Part shown: one piece after another, positions 10,063-17,769 of the stretch
Layout: every line of letters starts with the position of its first letter
How positions within the stretch are numbered: the first letter of the stretch is position 1
Source of the DNA: Limoniibacter endophyticus
GTDB taxonomy: Bacteria > Pseudomonadota > Alphaproteobacteria > Rhizobiales > Rhizobiaceae
Assembly: GCF_014652835.1 (NCBI RefSeq)
Contig: NZ_BMZO01000008.1
Coordinates: forward strand, 41,203-105,202
Direction: 5' to 3'
DNA length: 64,000 bases
Notes under the pieces: generated by a model
The model's database searches: none
Told to the model about the DNA's origin: nothing
Seen by the model: only the letters and a program-made list of their open reading frames with translations
Translations under genes and position numbers: made by a program

Positions 10063-10377
10063 TCAGCTGTCCTCTTCGTCAGGATCAAGCAGGCGTGTCG
10101 CGCGCCATTGTGTCAGCACCGCATTGATCTCGTCCACAACGAAGAAACGTGCGGCGTCGCGGTCATAGCCCTCGTCGAGCAGTTCATCATAGCGCGTGTG
10201 CTGATGGCGAATGTGAGCCACGGTTGCCAGCCAGACCGCAATGCTTGGCGGCAGTGATTTCAGATGCACAGCAAATGCATCCTCGCGGATTGCTTCCATG
10301 TCTATGTAAGGCCCCATGGGAAGCAGTGCAGTCAGCGCCTCGGCGATGGCGCGCTTTCGGGAAGGGGCGTTTCGCAT
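10063..10377 (-). CDS. DUF2293 domain protein
   Basis: The protein is a 104-aa soluble alpha-helical polypeptide with the pattern VAHIRHQHTRYDELLDEGYDRDAARFFV. This resembles the DUF2293 family, which is common in alphaproteobacteria and has no known function. The conserved His and Arg stretch (HIRHQHTRYD) may be a metal or nucleic-acid site, which is inference only. It converges with the MOSC gene with only 3 bp between stops and lies divergent to the ArsR-metF operon. Confidence 0.72.
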   Translation of the reverse strand: MRNAPSRKRAIAEALTALLPMGPYIDMEAIREDAFAVHLKSLPPSIAVWLATVAHIRHQHTRYDELLDEGYDRDAARFFVVDEINAVLTQWRATRLLDPDEEDS

Positions 10378-10484
10378 GAGCTTGCTCCAGAATTTCAGGC
10401 TCCAGCGTACAGGTGCTGCCTTGCCTCTGCCTATCCACCTAGGAGGAACTCCACAGGCCTGTCTTGCTTCGCAGGCGAAAATCG

Positions 10485-10502
10485 CATAAACATATCTTTA
10501 TG
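10485..10502 (+). promoter_or_regulatory. Palindromic operator before the arsR-metF operon (SahR-type)
   Basis: CATAAACATATCTTTATG is an 18-bp inverted repeat with eight of nine base pairs complementary. It ends 16 bp before the regulator ATG and overlaps the zone just upstream of its AGGAGG. The position suggests autorepression of the regulator and metF. The ATAAA-ATAT-TTTAT shape fits sites proposed for methyl-cycle ArsR regulators (SahR), from memory. Confidence 0.6.
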
Positions 10503-10518
10503 TGTAAAGGAGGGGCGT

Positions 10519-11538
10519 ATGGCGCTCGACCGGCAGCAGTCGCTTGAACATCTGGTAGATATTCTGAAGTCCGTGGCTGAGCCCACGCGCTTGCGTATCC
10601 TTGCGCTGTTGCGCCAGGGGGATCTCACCGTCTCGGACCTGACCGACATTCTCGGCCAATCGCAACCGCGCGTCTCCAGGCATCTCAAGCTTTTGCTCGA
10701 AAGCGGAGCTATTGAGCGTTATCAGGAGGGCGCCTGGGCCTATTTTCGCCTATGCGATAATGAGAGCCGCCGCAGCTTCCTTGCGGAAATAGTAGAGCGG
10801 CTGAGTCCTCGGGATCCACAGGTCGAGCGCGACAATGAACGCTTGACGACTGTCAAGACCAGGCGTCGCCAGAAGGCGAGCGATTATTTCCGTGCGAACG
10901 CGGCGGGCTGGGACGAGTTGCGCACACTGCACGTATCTGACGAGGCAGTGGAGCAGGCGCTGCGCGATGTGGTCGGTACGCGATCCTTCCAGGCCATGCT
11001 TGACCTGGGGACCGGAACAGGACGTCTTCTCGAACTTTTTGCGCCCCTCTATCGACGCGGTGTCGGCATTGATCAATCGCGCGAGATGCTGGCAATCGCC
11101 CGCGCCAATCTTGAGGCGGCAGGCATAGCACATGCGCAGGTTCGTCAGGGCGACGTGCTGGCACCGCCAGTGGAGCGCGATGCCTTCGATCTCGTGACGC
11201 TGCATCAGGTGCTGCATTATCTCGATGATCCGGAAACGGCGGTGCGCGAGGCCGCGCGCCATTTGCGTCCTGGGGGCAAGCTCGTCATCGTCGATTTTGC
11301 GTCGCACGATCTTGAGTTTCTGCGGGAGGAACATGCGCATCTGCGCCTTGGCTTCTCCGACAAGCAGATAATGGAGTGGCTTGAGGCTGCCGGACTGGAG
11401 ATCGGCGAGATACGGAATTTCCAGCCGCAGAACGCAGACGGACGATTAACCGTAAAATTTTGGGTGGGCCTGGATCAGCGCATGCTGATCGCAGATACCG
11501 AGGCGGCGCTCGCCTCGGGCTTGAGGGAAACAGTATAA
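10519..11538 (+). CDS. ArsR-family regulator fused to a SAM-dependent methyltransferase-like domain
   Basis: The 339-aa fusion has an N-terminal ArsR winged helix (about residues 1-90; LADPTRLRIL-like SVAEPTRLRILALL, then DLTDILGQSQPRVSRHLKLLLESGAIE) and a C-terminal class I methyltransferase fold (LDLGTGTGRLLELFAP near 160-175, HYLDDPETAVREAARHLRPGG near 235-255). No metal-binding Cys cluster is seen, so metal sensing is unlikely. Regulators of this shape next to metF are proposed to sense S-adenosylhomocysteine or SAM and control the methionine/methyl cycle. The start ATG follows AAAGGAGGGG, an excellent ribosome site. The stop overlaps the metF ATG by one base (TAATG), so the two are co-translated. 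Confidence 0.88.
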   Translation: MALDRQQSLEHLVDILKSVAEPTRLRILALLRQGDLTVSDLTDILGQSQPRVSRHLKLLLESGAIERYQEGAWAYFRLCDNESRRSFLAEIVERLSPRDPQVERDNERLTTVKTRRRQKASDYFRANAAGWDELRTLHVSDEAVEQALRDVVGTRSFQAMLDLGTGTGRLLELFAPLYRRGVGIDQSREMLAIARANLEAAGIAHAQVRQGDVLAPPVERDAFDLVTLHQVLHYLDDPETAVREAARHLRPGGKLVIVDFASHDLEFLREEHAHLRLGFSDKQIMEWLEAAGLEIGEIRNFQPQNADGRLTVKFWVGLDQRMLIADTEAALASGLRETV

Positions 11539-12443
11539 TGAGTGCATATCGCCTGTCGCGAAGCCCGGAGCTTGGCAAGAAGATTTCGATTTCTTTCGAA
11601 TTCTTTCCGCCCAAGACCGATGAGATGGCCGAGCGTCTTTGGGAAACCGTAAAGCGGCTTGAGCCGATTGCGCCGAAATTCGTCTCTGTCACCTATGGTG
11701 CAGGCGGTTCGACGCGCGAACGCACGTCGCGCACCATCGAACGTATGTTGAGCGAAAGCGCGTTGTCGCCTGCGGCCCATCTCACCTGCGTCGATGCTAC
11801 GAAGGAAGAAGTCGATCATGTGATCGAAGACTTCGCGCAGATGGGCGTGAAGCGCTTTGTTGCCTTGCGTGGCGATCCGACGGCAGGGGTGGGGACTGCC
11901 TATCAGCCGCATCCGGGTGGCTATAGTAATGGCGCCGAGCTTTGCGGTGCGTTGAAGCGCATCGGCAATTTTGACGTCTCCGTCTCTGCCTATCCCGAAA
12001 AGCATCCTGAGAGCCCGGATTTCGCGACCGACATCGACATGCTCAAGCGCAAGGTCGACAGTGGGGCGGACCGAGCCATCACGCAGTTCTTTTTCGACAA
12101 TGATCTTTACGAGCGTTATGTCGAGCGCGTACGCAAGGCTGGCATCTATATTCCGATCGTGCCCGGCATCCTGCCGATTCATAATTTCAAGCAGGTGGCG
12201 GGCTTTGCCGGTCGCTGCGGCGCATCCATTCCGACCTGGCTGGCCGAGCGCTTCTCCGGCCTCGAAAACGAGCCGCAGACGCATCAACTGGTGGCGGCCG
12301 CTATCGCCGCGGAGCAGGTGCTTGATCTTGTGGAACGCGGTATTGACGACTTCCACTTTTACACGATGAACCGTGCCGATCTGCCTTTTGCTATTGCACA
12401 CATGATTGGTGTTCGTCCGAAAGTCGCGGAAGCAGCCGCGTAG
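11538..12443 (+). CDS. metF: 5,10-methylenetetrahydrofolate reductase
   Basis: MetF reduces methylene-THF to methyl-THF with FAD and NADH and so supplies the methyl group for methionine synthesis. The 301-aa TIM-barrel protein shows ISFEFFPPKTDEM near the start, FVSVTYGAGGSTRERT, ALRGDPT and DRAITQFFFDNDLYERYVER, all family hallmarks. It is translationally coupled to the regulator upstream and followed by a strong terminator. Regulation through the palindrome at 10485-10502 is likely. Confidence 0.95.
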   Translation: MSAYRLSRSPELGKKISISFEFFPPKTDEMAERLWETVKRLEPIAPKFVSVTYGAGGSTRERTSRTIERMLSESALSPAAHLTCVDATKEEVDHVIEDFAQMGVKRFVALRGDPTAGVGTAYQPHPGGYSNGAELCGALKRIGNFDVSVSAYPEKHPESPDFATDIDMLKRKVDSGADRAITQFFFDNDLYERYVERVRKAGIYIPIVPGILPIHNFKQVAGFAGRCGASIPTWLAERFSGLENEPQTHQLVAAAIAAEQVLDLVERGIDDFHFYTMNRADLPFAIAHMIGVRPKVAEAAA

Positions 12444-12464
12444 TAGCGGGTTCGTAGATGAAGA

Positions 12465-12491
12465 AAAAGGCCGCATCATGCGGCCTTTTTC
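12465..12491. terminator. Bidirectional terminator after metF
   Basis: AAAAAGGCCGCAT and ATGCGGCCTTTTT form a near-continuous 13-bp inverted repeat. It has a T run on both strands, so it can end metF from the left and the 28-codon gene from the right. Confidence 0.9.
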
Positions 12492-12537
12492 TTTTGAACT
12501 TTTTATCGCTGTCTTTCAGCGATGGATGAGAGTGAGA

Positions 12538-12624
12538 TCAAGGAAAAATCCCGGTGATCAAAGCTCCGACGACCACGAATGCAGCGCAGATCATCAGCGC
12601 ATTGAACGAACGTGACAAGCCCAT
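12538..12624 (-). CDS. Small hydrophobic membrane protein, 28 aa
   Basis: The reading frame starts at ATG 12624 and ends at TGA 12538-12540. It encodes MGLSRSFNALMIC followed by AAFVVVGALITGIFP: a short basic N terminus and one predicted membrane helix. GAAAGGG lies at good spacing upstream of the ATG, and a bidirectional terminator lies 46 bp beyond the stop, so it looks like a complete small transcription unit. I do not know its function. Tiny single-helix proteins of this kind often accompany membrane enzymes. It is too short for usual gene callers. Confidence 0.55.
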   Translation of the reverse strand: MGLSRSFNALMICAAFVVVGALITGIFP

Positions 12625-12774
12625 GAAGACCCTTTCGGTTGCGTTTACAGTTCATAAACCAAGGTGGAACTTAGGCAAAAACGCGCCAAAAGCAAGGGCG
12701 CATAATTTTCGCGTGGTCGCCGCAGGCGCGCCTTTCCCCTAATTTTCGGCGCAACTGCGGGATTTCCACGGCGC

Positions 12775-12808
12775 AAAAAAAAGACGCCCGACCAACTGAT
12801 CGAGCGTC
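12775..12808 (-). terminator. Terminator of the MltB-like gene
   Basis: On the minus strand GACGCTCGA pairs with TCGGGCGTC (one wobble) and is followed by a run of eight T. It lies 25 bp after the gene's stop. Confidence 0.78.
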
Positions 12809-12833
12809 CTTTTTGTGAAGATCCTTTATGGAT

Positions 12834-14033
12834 TTAAAGCCGAGCAACGAATTCCTTGGTAGGCCAGCCATCGACGGGTAAACCGAGACGATCCTGTTCC
12901 TTGCGCACCGCTTCACGCGTACCAGCGCCAAGAATGCCATCAATGTCGCCTACGTCGTGGCCACGCGCTTGAAGCTTTCGCTGCAATGCCATCATGGCTT
13001 CGCCGGTTACGCTTGGCTCCGGATTCCCGCGATCGAACTGAGGCGCGCCGGCCAGCCGAGTGGCAAATTCGGCGGCGGTGAGCGTGTAGATGAACGACTG
13101 GTTCCATTCCAGATAGACGTCATAATTCGCAAATGCGAGGAAGGCCGGACCTTTGCGTCCCATCGGTAGCACCAGGCCTGCCTGGAGATTAGTGTGCTTC
13201 AGTGCCGAGCCATCGCGATTGACGATACCCCACTGTGCCCATTGCGTAACCGGCAATTTTTTGCTGCGGCCGGTCTCGTGCCAAGGCAGTTCCTCCGGAA
13301 TCTTCACCTCCACGATCCATGGTTCGCCCGCACGCCACCCGCGCGACTTGAGTTTGTTGGCAGTGGTCAGGATCACATCCGGCACCGAGTTGATCAGGTC
13401 AACCCTGCCATCGCCATCGCCATCGACACCGCGCGCGAGATAATCGCTTGGAAGGATCTGCGTCTGGCCGACTTCACCAGCCCATGCGCCCTTGAGACCG
13501 ACCGGCAGCACACCGCGGTCCATCAGCGTCAAAAGCGGCACGATCTGCGGCCGGAAAAGCTCTGGACGCCGGCAATCATGCGCCAGTGTGACAAGCGCAT
13601 TCAGCGTATCGAAATCGCCCATATAGCCGCCGTAGTCGGTCTCTAGGCCCCAGAAGGCGGTGATGACCGGGCCCGGGACGCCATAATCGCGCTCGGCCTT
13701 CGCGAAGATCGCGGCGTGCTGCCGGAGCTTTTGGCGACCTATATCGACGCGCCCTTTGGAAATCACCTTGCCGTAGAATTCAGAGAAGGTTTGCGAGAAG
13801 AAGCTCTTTGAACGATCGCGCTTCAGCACGTTCTGGTCGATGGACGCATTTTGCAAAGCAGAAAGCCCGCGCTGGCCGACGCCCGCTGCCTGAGCTTCCG
13901 CGGCGATTCGGGCCTTCCATTGCGAAAAATCTCCGCCGCATGTTTGCGCATAGGCTGAAGTCGCGCCGAACAGGGCCAAAGCAACGGAAATCGACCTGAG
14001 AAACATAAGAGACGCACTCCTGGAATTGTACAT
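12834..14033 (-). CDS. Lytic murein transglycosylase, MltB family with peptidoglycan-binding domain
   Basis: The enzyme cleaves the MurNAc-GlcNAc bond of peptidoglycan non-hydrolytically in the periplasm. The 399-aa product has a signal peptide (SISVALALFGATSAYAQ), then an SLT_2/MltB catalytic domain with the catalytic Glu in AFWGLETDYGGYMGDFDT near residue 130 and GEVGQTQILPSDY near 190. A C-terminal PG_binding_1 domain follows (ALQRKLQARGHDVGDIDGILGAGTREAVRKEQ, about 340-375). There is no lipobox, so it is likely soluble. The ATG at 14006 (MFLRSIS) is an alternative start that keeps a normal signal peptide. It is one of four wall hydrolases within 7 kb. Confidence 0.88.
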   Translation of the reverse strand: MYNSRSASLMFLRSISVALALFGATSAYAQTCGGDFSQWKARIAAEAQAAGVGQRGLSALQNASIDQNVLKRDRSKSFFSQTFSEFYGKVISKGRVDIGRQKLRQHAAIFAKAERDYGVPGPVITAFWGLETDYGGYMGDFDTLNALVTLAHDCRRPELFRPQIVPLLTLMDRGVLPVGLKGAWAGEVGQTQILPSDYLARGVDGDGDGRVDLINSVPDVILTTANKLKSRGWRAGEPWIVEVKIPEELPWHETGRSKKLPVTQWAQWGIVNRDGSALKHTNLQAGLVLPMGRKGPAFLAFANYDVYLEWNQSFIYTLTAAEFATRLAGAPQFDRGNPEPSVTGEAMMALQRKLQARGHDVGDIDGILGAGTREAVRKEQDRLGLPVDGWPTKEFVARL

Positions 14034-14115
14034 GCCGCCTCATGGCGGCAGTTCGTGGCATTTACACGTCACGCCTCGTGTGACGGTGAAATATCAGTGT
14101 GGATATGAGATAATT

Positions 14116-14934
14116 TCAGCCGGTGTTTCTGCTCAACCACTCGGCCCAGCTTGATTGGCTGCCGTTGAACACATTGATGTCAGCGTCGCCGGTTATGCCT
14201 GGGACGATACCTGTTCCGGTATATTGCCAGAAGACGAAGGGGTGGTCCCCGTATTTCTCGGTCGGATGTCCGGCCACAGAGCGAAGCCAGAACGGATAGT
14301 CCTTGAAGACGCCGAGCTTGTTATCGTCGAAGAAATCCACCGATGTGTAGATGATCGGCTTTTTGCCGTAGTGACGCTCTACAATATCAAGGAAGATCTT
14401 CATCTCCGCCCGCACTTTTTCAGGCGAGGGGCGCAGCTTACAGCTTGGCGAGAGCGGGTTCCATTCCATGTCGAGAACAGGCGGCAAGGAAGCGGCCTCT
14501 TTTGGGACATTACGAATATACCATTCGGCTTGCTCGCGAGCTGTGCGACAGAAATAGTAGAAGTGGTAGGCACTGCGCGGAATACCTGCTGCCTTCGCGC
14601 CGCGCCAATTTTCGGCGAAATAGTCGTCGACGCGGTCGCCGCCTTCTGTCGCCTTGATGAACGCGAAGGAAATGCCGGAGGCTTTGGCCTTTGTCCAGTC
14701 GACGCTGCGCTGGTATTTCGATACGTCCGTGCCGTGTACCGCGAAAGCATGGGGCTTATGCTTGCCCCAGCTCCACGGCTTGCTGTCCTCGAAGCGAGGA
14801 TAGGCTAGACCGACGCTATGGTGGGTTGTAGAGCTGCGGGTCGATGATGGGCTGAGCGATGCCGTCTGCATCACGTCTGCGGTCGTACATCCGGCAACAA
14901 GGCTGGCAGCCAAAAGCGCAACCGTCCAACGCAT
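14116..14934 (-). CDS. GH25-family lysozyme-like lipoprotein
   Basis: The 272-aa protein begins with a lipoprotein signal, MRWTVALLAASLVAGC, whose lipobox Cys is at residue 16, so it should be anchored to a membrane. The rest is a glycoside hydrolase 25 domain with active-site acids in HGTDVSKYQ (near 70) and LDMEWNPLSP (near 155). Other conserved pieces are FAFIKATEGGDRVDDYF and PIIYTSVDFF. GH25 enzymes cut the beta-1,4 bond between MurNAc and GlcNAc. A cellular GH25 lipoprotein may remodel the wall, for example around envelope-spanning machines; this is inference. Confidence 0.86.
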   Translation of the reverse strand: MRWTVALLAASLVAGCTTADVMQTASLSPSSTRSSTTHHSVGLAYPRFEDSKPWSWGKHKPHAFAVHGTDVSKYQRSVDWTKAKASGISFAFIKATEGGDRVDDYFAENWRGAKAAGIPRSAYHFYYFCRTAREQAEWYIRNVPKEAASLPPVLDMEWNPLSPSCKLRPSPEKVRAEMKIFLDIVERHYGKKPIIYTSVDFFDDNKLGVFKDYPFWLRSVAGHPTEKYGDHPFVFWQYTGTGIVPGITGDADINVFNGSQSSWAEWLSRNTG

Positions 14935-15128
14935 GAAAATCTCCCCGAACGTCTCGACCCTATTCGGATCATGGAAATCTTAACCTGTATCGGCCCGCAA
15001 CCCGTCAAGTCTCAGGGAAGGTACGATGCAGCGGATAGAATTACCAGCGCATCCGTCTGCGTCTGCGGAACGCACGGCTCGCTAGCTCTTCATAGAAGGC
15101 CAGACATGGTTGAAATTTCGTTACTGTT

Positions 15129-15797
15129 CTAGGATGGGCGTGTCAGCTTCAGGAATTGCGCGTAGTCGCGAAAGGCTGAATCAAACCGGAGGTTTAGGCC
15201 TTTCTGCTCGCAGAACGATTCAGCGACTTCGCGCAATGAGTCACGCGGAGACACGTGGTAGCGCGCAAGCCAGCTACGCAGGCCATTCTGGAAGAAGCGC
15301 GGCAGGCGCGCGGCCGAACCAAAATCAACGATATGAAGCGCGCCGCCCGGATTGAGGGCTTCGCTTGCCGCATCCAGCGTGCCTTCCCAGTCTGGGATCA
15401 TCGATAGCGCATAGGAAATGAAGACGTGATCAAAGCCGCCTTGTCCGAAATCTGCGGCGGAAAATCGTGCGGCGTCGCCTTTAACGAGCGTGATCTTATG
15501 GCTTAAGTCCTCGCCCCGGAATTTGGCACGCGCTGTCGCCAGCATTTGTGCGGAAATGTCGAGGCCGAAAAGACGTGTTTGAGGATAGAGCTTGGCCGTC
15601 AAACGTAGGTTCCGCCCCGTGCCACAGCCGAGTTCAAGAATGGTTTGTCCCGGGCGAGCCTCTATCTCATCAATCAATCGGTCGCGACCGAGCAGATAAT
15701 ATTTTCGCGTCAGATCGTAGATGTGACGCTGATAGCGGTAGTTTCCGTCCATGAGGGCGCCGTGGTCGCCATTCGCATTTCCGCTTCGTGCGGCCAT
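15129..15797 (-). CDS. btaB: Betaine-lipid N-methyltransferase BtaB
   Basis: BtaB adds three methyl groups to diacylglyceryl-homoserine to finish the betaine lipid DGTS. The 222-aa protein is a class I SAM methyltransferase with motif I TILELGCGTGRNLRL and a following LFGLDISAQML. The N-terminal segment YRYQRHIYDLTRKYYLLGRDRLI is characteristic of BtaB. It starts 2 bp after the btaA stop, and the pair is clearly an operon. The ATG at 15797 is preferred over an in-frame start at 15890, which lies inside btaA and adds an unlikely Arg-rich extension. Confidence 0.88.
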   Translation of the reverse strand: MAARSGNANGDHGALMDGNYRYQRHIYDLTRKYYLLGRDRLIDEIEARPGQTILELGCGTGRNLRLTAKLYPQTRLFGLDISAQMLATARAKFRGEDLSHKITLVKGDAARFSAADFGQGGFDHVFISYALSMIPDWEGTLDAASEALNPGGALHIVDFGSAARLPRFFQNGLRSWLARYHVSPRDSLREVAESFCEQKGLNLRFDSAFRDYAQFLKLTRPS

Positions 15798-15799
15798 GG

Positions 15800-17041
15800 T
15801 CAGATCTTTTCGTAAAGGTGGAAGCCGCCATAAATGCCCGAGCGATCGGCGGCGCCGAAAGCACGCGAAGCGTTCTCGAAATAACGCCATTGTGCCAGCG
15901 TGTCTGCATCCACGCGTCCGGGCAGGAGGCTCGGTTCATTGGCCGTCCGGAAGATGACCCGCGCTCCCGGGGCTGCGCTCCGCGTGATCTCGTTCCACAA
16001 GGTGTTGAGTTGATCGTCGGTCATCCAGTCCTGCGCGTCGAGCAACACATAGCGATCCACGGAGTTTGCGGGCTTCTGCTGCAGAAGCTCGACGAAATTC
16101 AGGTGATGGATATGGACGCGGTCGGCATGGGCGCGGATGGTTTCGAAGTTCTCCGCCTCGAGATAGGGTGGCAATTTTGCCTCGCCCGGCTCCGCATAGC
16201 GGCGCGCAAATGCCTGCCAAGCGAAATAATTATCCTTGAGCGGGAAGTGGCACGAAAGCTTCTCGAGACGGGTGGCCAGAACATCTGCCATGCCCCGTTC
16301 GCCGGATGAAAGCAGTGCTTCATATTGTGCGGGTGGAATACCCAGGCCAAAGAGCGAGGCGCGGTTGGCGCAGAGCCAGCGCAGGAGGGGCTTTTCCAGA
16401 ATGGGCTTGAGCTCCAGGCGGAAAAAATCGCGTTGCTCGGCCAGCGTACGCGATTGCATGATTTTGGCGGGATCGACACCATGCAGCTTCGCCAGGCGAT
16501 GCGCGGTGCCTATGAAGAAGCCGAGCAGGCCGGTCTGGTAGAAGTTGCGCTCGAAAACGCAGATGCGGCGCTGGCCCTTCCAATTGCGGCTCTCCCAATA
16601 GGCGCGGGTATCAGCGTCCAGCGTATTTTTCAAGAACAGGTCGTAGGCCTCCGCATTGCCTCTGACACCGTTGGCGCCGAAGAAGCGGAAGAAGGCTTTC
16701 TGGTCCGGCAGGTTCTTCACCGCCGAGAGCTTCATCTTGTTGAGCGCGATGTGGGCCGCGTTGAGATCGACTGCGTCGATCCGCGCAGGCTGGCGCGTCA
16801 GATAGGAAAGGACATTGCAACCGCCCGAGGCGATGACGACCATGCTGTGGCTCTCGTCGAGGGCCATCGCATCCATGTCCACAATAGGATCTTCCCAGAT
16901 TTGCGGATAGACGAGGCCGGAGAAAAGCAGCGTGAAAAGACGTTCCGACAAACCGGCCTTTGACAGAAGACGGTTCTGGTGGACGGCACGGCCAAGACGT
17001 TCCTTATTGGAAATTTCGCCGGTAATAGAAATATCGCTCAT
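15800..17041 (-). CDS. btaA: Betaine-lipid synthase BtaA, SAM:diacylglycerol 3-amino-3-carboxypropyl transferase
   Basis: BtaA moves the aminocarboxypropyl group of SAM onto diacylglycerol to form diacylglyceryl-homoserine. The 413-aa DUF3419 protein has LFSGLVYPQIWEDPIVDMDAM near 45-65, the SAM-loop VIASGGCNVLSYL near 80-92, DAVDLNAAHIALNKMK, and DRYVLLDAQDWMTDDQLN near 340. The start at 17041 (MSDISITGEIS) gives the family length. The same frame continues upstream to 17641, but that part has no homology character and runs through the opposite-strand lipoprotein gene. A Pho box lies 45 bp upstream, which predicts induction in low phosphate, as known for rhizobial betaine lipids. Confidence 0.9.
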   Translation of the reverse strand: MSDISITGEISNKERLGRAVHQNRLLSKAGLSERLFTLLFSGLVYPQIWEDPIVDMDAMALDESHSMVVIASGGCNVLSYLTRQPARIDAVDLNAAHIALNKMKLSAVKNLPDQKAFFRFFGANGVRGNAEAYDLFLKNTLDADTRAYWESRNWKGQRRICVFERNFYQTGLLGFFIGTAHRLAKLHGVDPAKIMQSRTLAEQRDFFRLELKPILEKPLLRWLCANRASLFGLGIPPAQYEALLSSGERGMADVLATRLEKLSCHFPLKDNYFAWQAFARRYAEPGEAKLPPYLEAENFETIRAHADRVHIHHLNFVELLQQKPANSVDRYVLLDAQDWMTDDQLNTLWNEITRSAAPGARVIFRTANEPSLLPGRVDADTLAQWRYFENASRAFGAADRSGIYGGFHLYEKI

Positions 17042-17086
17042 TTCCTGGCTCCCTCTATTGGCTGGCAAAGCAGGTACTCCAGCCTG

Positions 17087-17104
17087 GTGACAACCAAGTG
17101 ACAG
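17087..17104 (-). promoter_or_regulatory. Pho box upstream of btaAB
   Basis: Read on the minus strand, this is CTGTCAC, a 4-nt spacer TTGG, then TTGTCAC: two 7-bp direct repeats with the 11-bp period of PhoB boxes (consensus CTGTCAT-N4-CTGTCAT). It faces btaA and ends 45 bp before its ATG, the usual place for PhoB activation. Confidence 0.72.
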
Positions 17105-17193
17105 CCTTGTGGGGATATTTGAAAGTTTGCCGGGTTCATGAGTGACCGCAACGGCGCTACAATATGCGCTGTAGATAATGTTTGGAGTGTGCA

Positions 17194-17631
17194 ATGCCCC
17201 GTCGCTTTCTGATTTCGTCCCTGCTTCTCGCTTCGATGCTGGCCTTGTCTGCGTGCGGCGATGATGAGGCTGCGAACGTGGATGAGGGAGGTCCGATCCA
17301 GGCCGAGGAAGATGGTCCAGTCGACCTGCGCGACACTGCCGACCAGCTGTCGCGAGATGCACAGGATGCCGCTCAGCGTGTACAGGATCAAGCAAGGGAG
17401 GCGTTGCAGGATGCGGGCGATGAGGCCCAGGGTTTGTGGCAAGGCTTGCAGGAATCAGCGGATGAAGCGGCTGATGCTCTCGGGGAGGCGGCAAATGATG
17501 CCGTGGATGCCGTAGATGACGCACTCGGCGGTGGCGTGTTGCGGGACCCTTCGGAGGGCGAAGTGATCGGTGAGGATGCACCGGCGCGTCCTGCCGATGA
17601 TCTGAATTCCAGGCGTACGGGCCAGCCCTGA
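17194..17631 (+). CDS. Acidic, alanine-rich lipoprotein of unknown function
   Basis: The 145-aa product begins with a lipoprotein signal, MPRRFLISSLLLASMLALSAC, with lipobox LSAC. After the Cys it is rich in Asp, Glu, Ala and Gln. It shows heptad-like repeats (DAAQRVQDQAREALQDAGDEAQ, DEAADALGEAANDAVDAVDDALG) that suggest an amphipathic helix or coiled coil. GGAG at good spacing supports the ATG at 17194 rather than the TTG at 17182. It is divergent from btaA and shares the intergenic region with its Pho box, so phosphate control is possible. I do not recognise the family. Confidence 0.68.
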   Translation: MPRRFLISSLLLASMLALSACGDDEAANVDEGGPIQAEEDGPVDLRDTADQLSRDAQDAAQRVQDQAREALQDAGDEAQGLWQGLQESADEAADALGEAANDAVDAVDDALGGGVLRDPSEGEVIGEDAPARPADDLNSRRTGQP

Positions 17632-17769
17632 TACAGGACATTTTCGATGGACCGGCAAAAACGCCGCGGCTTGATCCTTTCTACATTCTGTTTATGCAAA
17701 TTCCCAACCAGACATTCGCGTTGATGCCGGTTGTCTGCTCACGCGCCGGATGGCTTGGTGGAGATGACT

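Noticed and set aside
17042-17641. 200-codon upstream extension of the btaA frame
   Set aside because: It is Pro/His/Arg-rich, runs antisense through a lipoprotein gene and contains the Pho box. The family N terminus is at 17041.
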